A stretch of DNA of 6,058 nucleotides from Deltaproteobacteria bacterium (GTDB lineage: Bacteria > Bdellovibrionota > FAC87 > UBA2466): NCBI GenBank assembly GCA_013205415.1, contig JABMMY010000271.1, forward strand, positions 1 through 6,058, read 5' to 3'. The notes below the pieces were generated by a model. The model had not been told where the DNA came from, made no database searches, and saw only the letters and a program-made list of their open reading frames with translations. Position numbers and translations under genes: made by a program. Every line of letters begins with the position of its first letter. The stretch's first letter is position 1. Positions 5,122 to 6,058 of this stretch are shown one piece after another.

Positions 5122-6058
5122 GATAAAGTAACTCCTGGAAATTTAGATCGCTGTTCTAATCGATAACCCCCAAAAATCTCCTGCCAATAAAGTGATTCGG
5201 CTAGAGAATCGGGATCTCCCCAACAAAGATAACCAGACAGAGATATTTCTCTCACACGAAGCCCCTTTTGTATTAGGAGTTCGAAAACAGAATCGAGATA
5301 CATCTCTCCATTCACCAGAATTTCCTGTTTTTTTAATTCTTGAATTCCCTGATTTAGAATTTCCGCAGTTCGAAACCAAAAGGTGCCTACCAGTAACGAA
5401 TCTTGTGATGGGTTTATAGAAATTGGAACCTTAACCGAAACTTTTTTTACCTCGGGAAAGCTTCCCTTCTCGTCTGTGACCACATAGGCATAGGAGTTGG
5501 GATGGGTCTGGCAACCAGGATATCCTTTGATCGTAAAAATAGCGGCATCGCAATCGGGAAACTCTTTAAATTTTTTCCAGGTCGTAGGATCTAACACAAT
5601 CCCGTGATCACAGGAGCTGACTAGCACCTCCCTCTCTGCAGTAAGAGCTGTGATTCCGGCCTCCGTTGAAAGGGCTTGGCCTGGAGGAGTTTTGGATAAC
5701 GAAATAATAGTCTCATCCCCTGCAGCTAAAAATGATTTCACAGAATCGAGGGTGATAAGAACGGTGTTTTTGCCTTTAGGCAGGGTCTGGAGTGCCTTTT
5801 GGTACATCGGTCCACCCGCAATGGGGATGAAGGGTTTGGGAATTTGGGTGATGCTGGTAAAGCGACTGCCCAGACCTGCCATGGGCATGAGTACCTGATC
5901 CACCTCGGCCCGTTCCCTTCCAATAAATTTATGATGGGCCCGATAACTTTGTTCCCAGTATTCAAATATTTTTAAATCTTCGGGGGTTCCCCACTGAAAA
6001 AAACCTGGGATTTCAAAAATCCTCTCGTGAGATTGGGGTCGCAGGCGGAGTAGTGCCG
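5118..6058 (-). CDS. tandem sugar-phosphate nucleotidyltransferase fusion (5' part outside the window)
   Basis: The frame stays open from the stop at 5118 to the right edge (312 residues visible), so the gene starts outside the window. The complete C-terminal domain begins near codon 5903 (a GTG, counted here as residue 1): VLMPMAGLGSRF (4-15), the nucleotide loop G-x-G-x-R; IPKPF (21-25) with its Lys; TPPGQALS (72-79); SSCDHG (96-101) with the metal-type Asp; GEMYLDSVFELL (199-210); and the tail motif CWGDPDSL...YWQ (227-241). The 51 residues before it include FFQWGTPEDL...YWE, the same tail motif, about 257 residues earlier. That is one domain length, so a second nucleotidyltransferase domain precedes this one in the same polypeptide. 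The family joins a sugar- or polyol-phosphate to an NTP to give an NDP-activated donor; the nucleotide and sugar cannot be told. It heads the visible operon and overlaps the GT2 gene by 4 nt. A separate start at GTG 5903 is conceivable, but no stop ends the upstream domain. Confidence 0.85.
   Translation of the reverse strand, partial: ALLRLRPQSHERIFEIPGFFQWGTPEDLKIFEYWEQSYRAHHKFIGRERAEVDQVLMPMAGLGSRFTSITQIPKPFIPIAGGPMYQKALQTLPKGKNTVLITLDSVKSFLAAGDETIISLSKTPPGQALSTEAGITALTAEREVLVSSCDHGIVLDPTTWKKFKEFPDCDAAIFTIKGYPGCQTHPNSYAYVVTDEKGSFPEVKKVSVKVPISINPSQDSLLVGTFWFRTAEILNQGIQELKKQEILVNGEMYLDSVFELLIQKGLRVREISLSGYLCWGDPDSLAESLYWQEIFGGYRLEQRSKFPGVTLS

Noticed and set aside
5901..5903. GTG as the start of a 261-aa nucleotidyltransferase
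   Set aside because: It is merely the first start-type codon in the visible part of a frame open to the window edge. The codons upstream encode a recognisable nucleotidyltransferase tail with no stop in between.
5143..5965. Several overlapping ORFs on both strands within the nucleotidyltransferase gene
   Set aside because: They are shadows of the coding frame: they lack family motifs and ribosome binding sites, while the main frame carries ordered nucleotidyltransferase motifs.

Overview
The window reads as a chromosomal segment from a Gram-negative, moderately AT-rich bacterium. An IHF/HU-like protein, a stand-alone 'urate oxidase N-terminal' membrane protein and a four-helix bundle protein would suit a Bdellovibrionota/deltaproteobacterial lineage. 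That placement is a guess from protein style; no rRNA or other phylogenetic marker is present.

Layout. At the left (+ strand) lies a four-helix bundle protein of the 23S-rRNA-intervening-sequence type (11-370). A degenerate hexanucleotide array (unit AAGTTT, about 369-440) starts on its stop codon, followed by a candidate hairpin terminator (448-480). A 209-aa integral membrane protein of the PuuD N-terminal family follows (576-1205). A perfect 17-bp stem with T-tracts on both strands (1213-1255) separates it from the convergent minus-strand genes.

Everything from 1277 to the right edge is on the minus strand. In transcription order it encodes: a nucleotidyltransferase gene running in from beyond the window; a family 2 glycosyltransferase; a 677-aa fusion of a GT-C-like membrane glycosyltransferase with a phosphoribulokinase/uridine-kinase-like domain; a GDPD/PI-PLC-like TIM-barrel protein; a doubtful 64-aa membrane ORF; and an HU/IHF-family DNA-binding protein. 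The first four genes are joined by three successive 4-nt stop/start overlaps (ATGA, ATGA and, with a corrected start, GTGA), so they form one translationally coupled operon. The HU/IHF gene has a candidate promoter of its own inside the 64-aa ORF.

How the genes may work together (inference). The set suits making and moving an activated sugar or sugar-phosphate for a surface glycan: the kinase-like domain would phosphorylate or sense a substrate, the nucleotidyltransferase(s) would make the NDP-activated donor, the DPM1/ArnC-like GT2 would load it onto a lipid carrier or acceptor, and the GT-C membrane domain would use the lipid-linked donor across the membrane. The GDPD-like protein would act on, or recognise, a phosphodiester in the product.

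Three points stand out. (1) The nucleotidyltransferase frame is open to the window edge and holds the C-terminal motif of a second, upstream nucleotidyltransferase domain, so the gene is an in-frame tandem fusion. (2) The GT-C and kinase domains are fused. (3) The kinase domain carries Asn in place of the Walker A Ser/Thr and Gln in place of the Walker B Glu.
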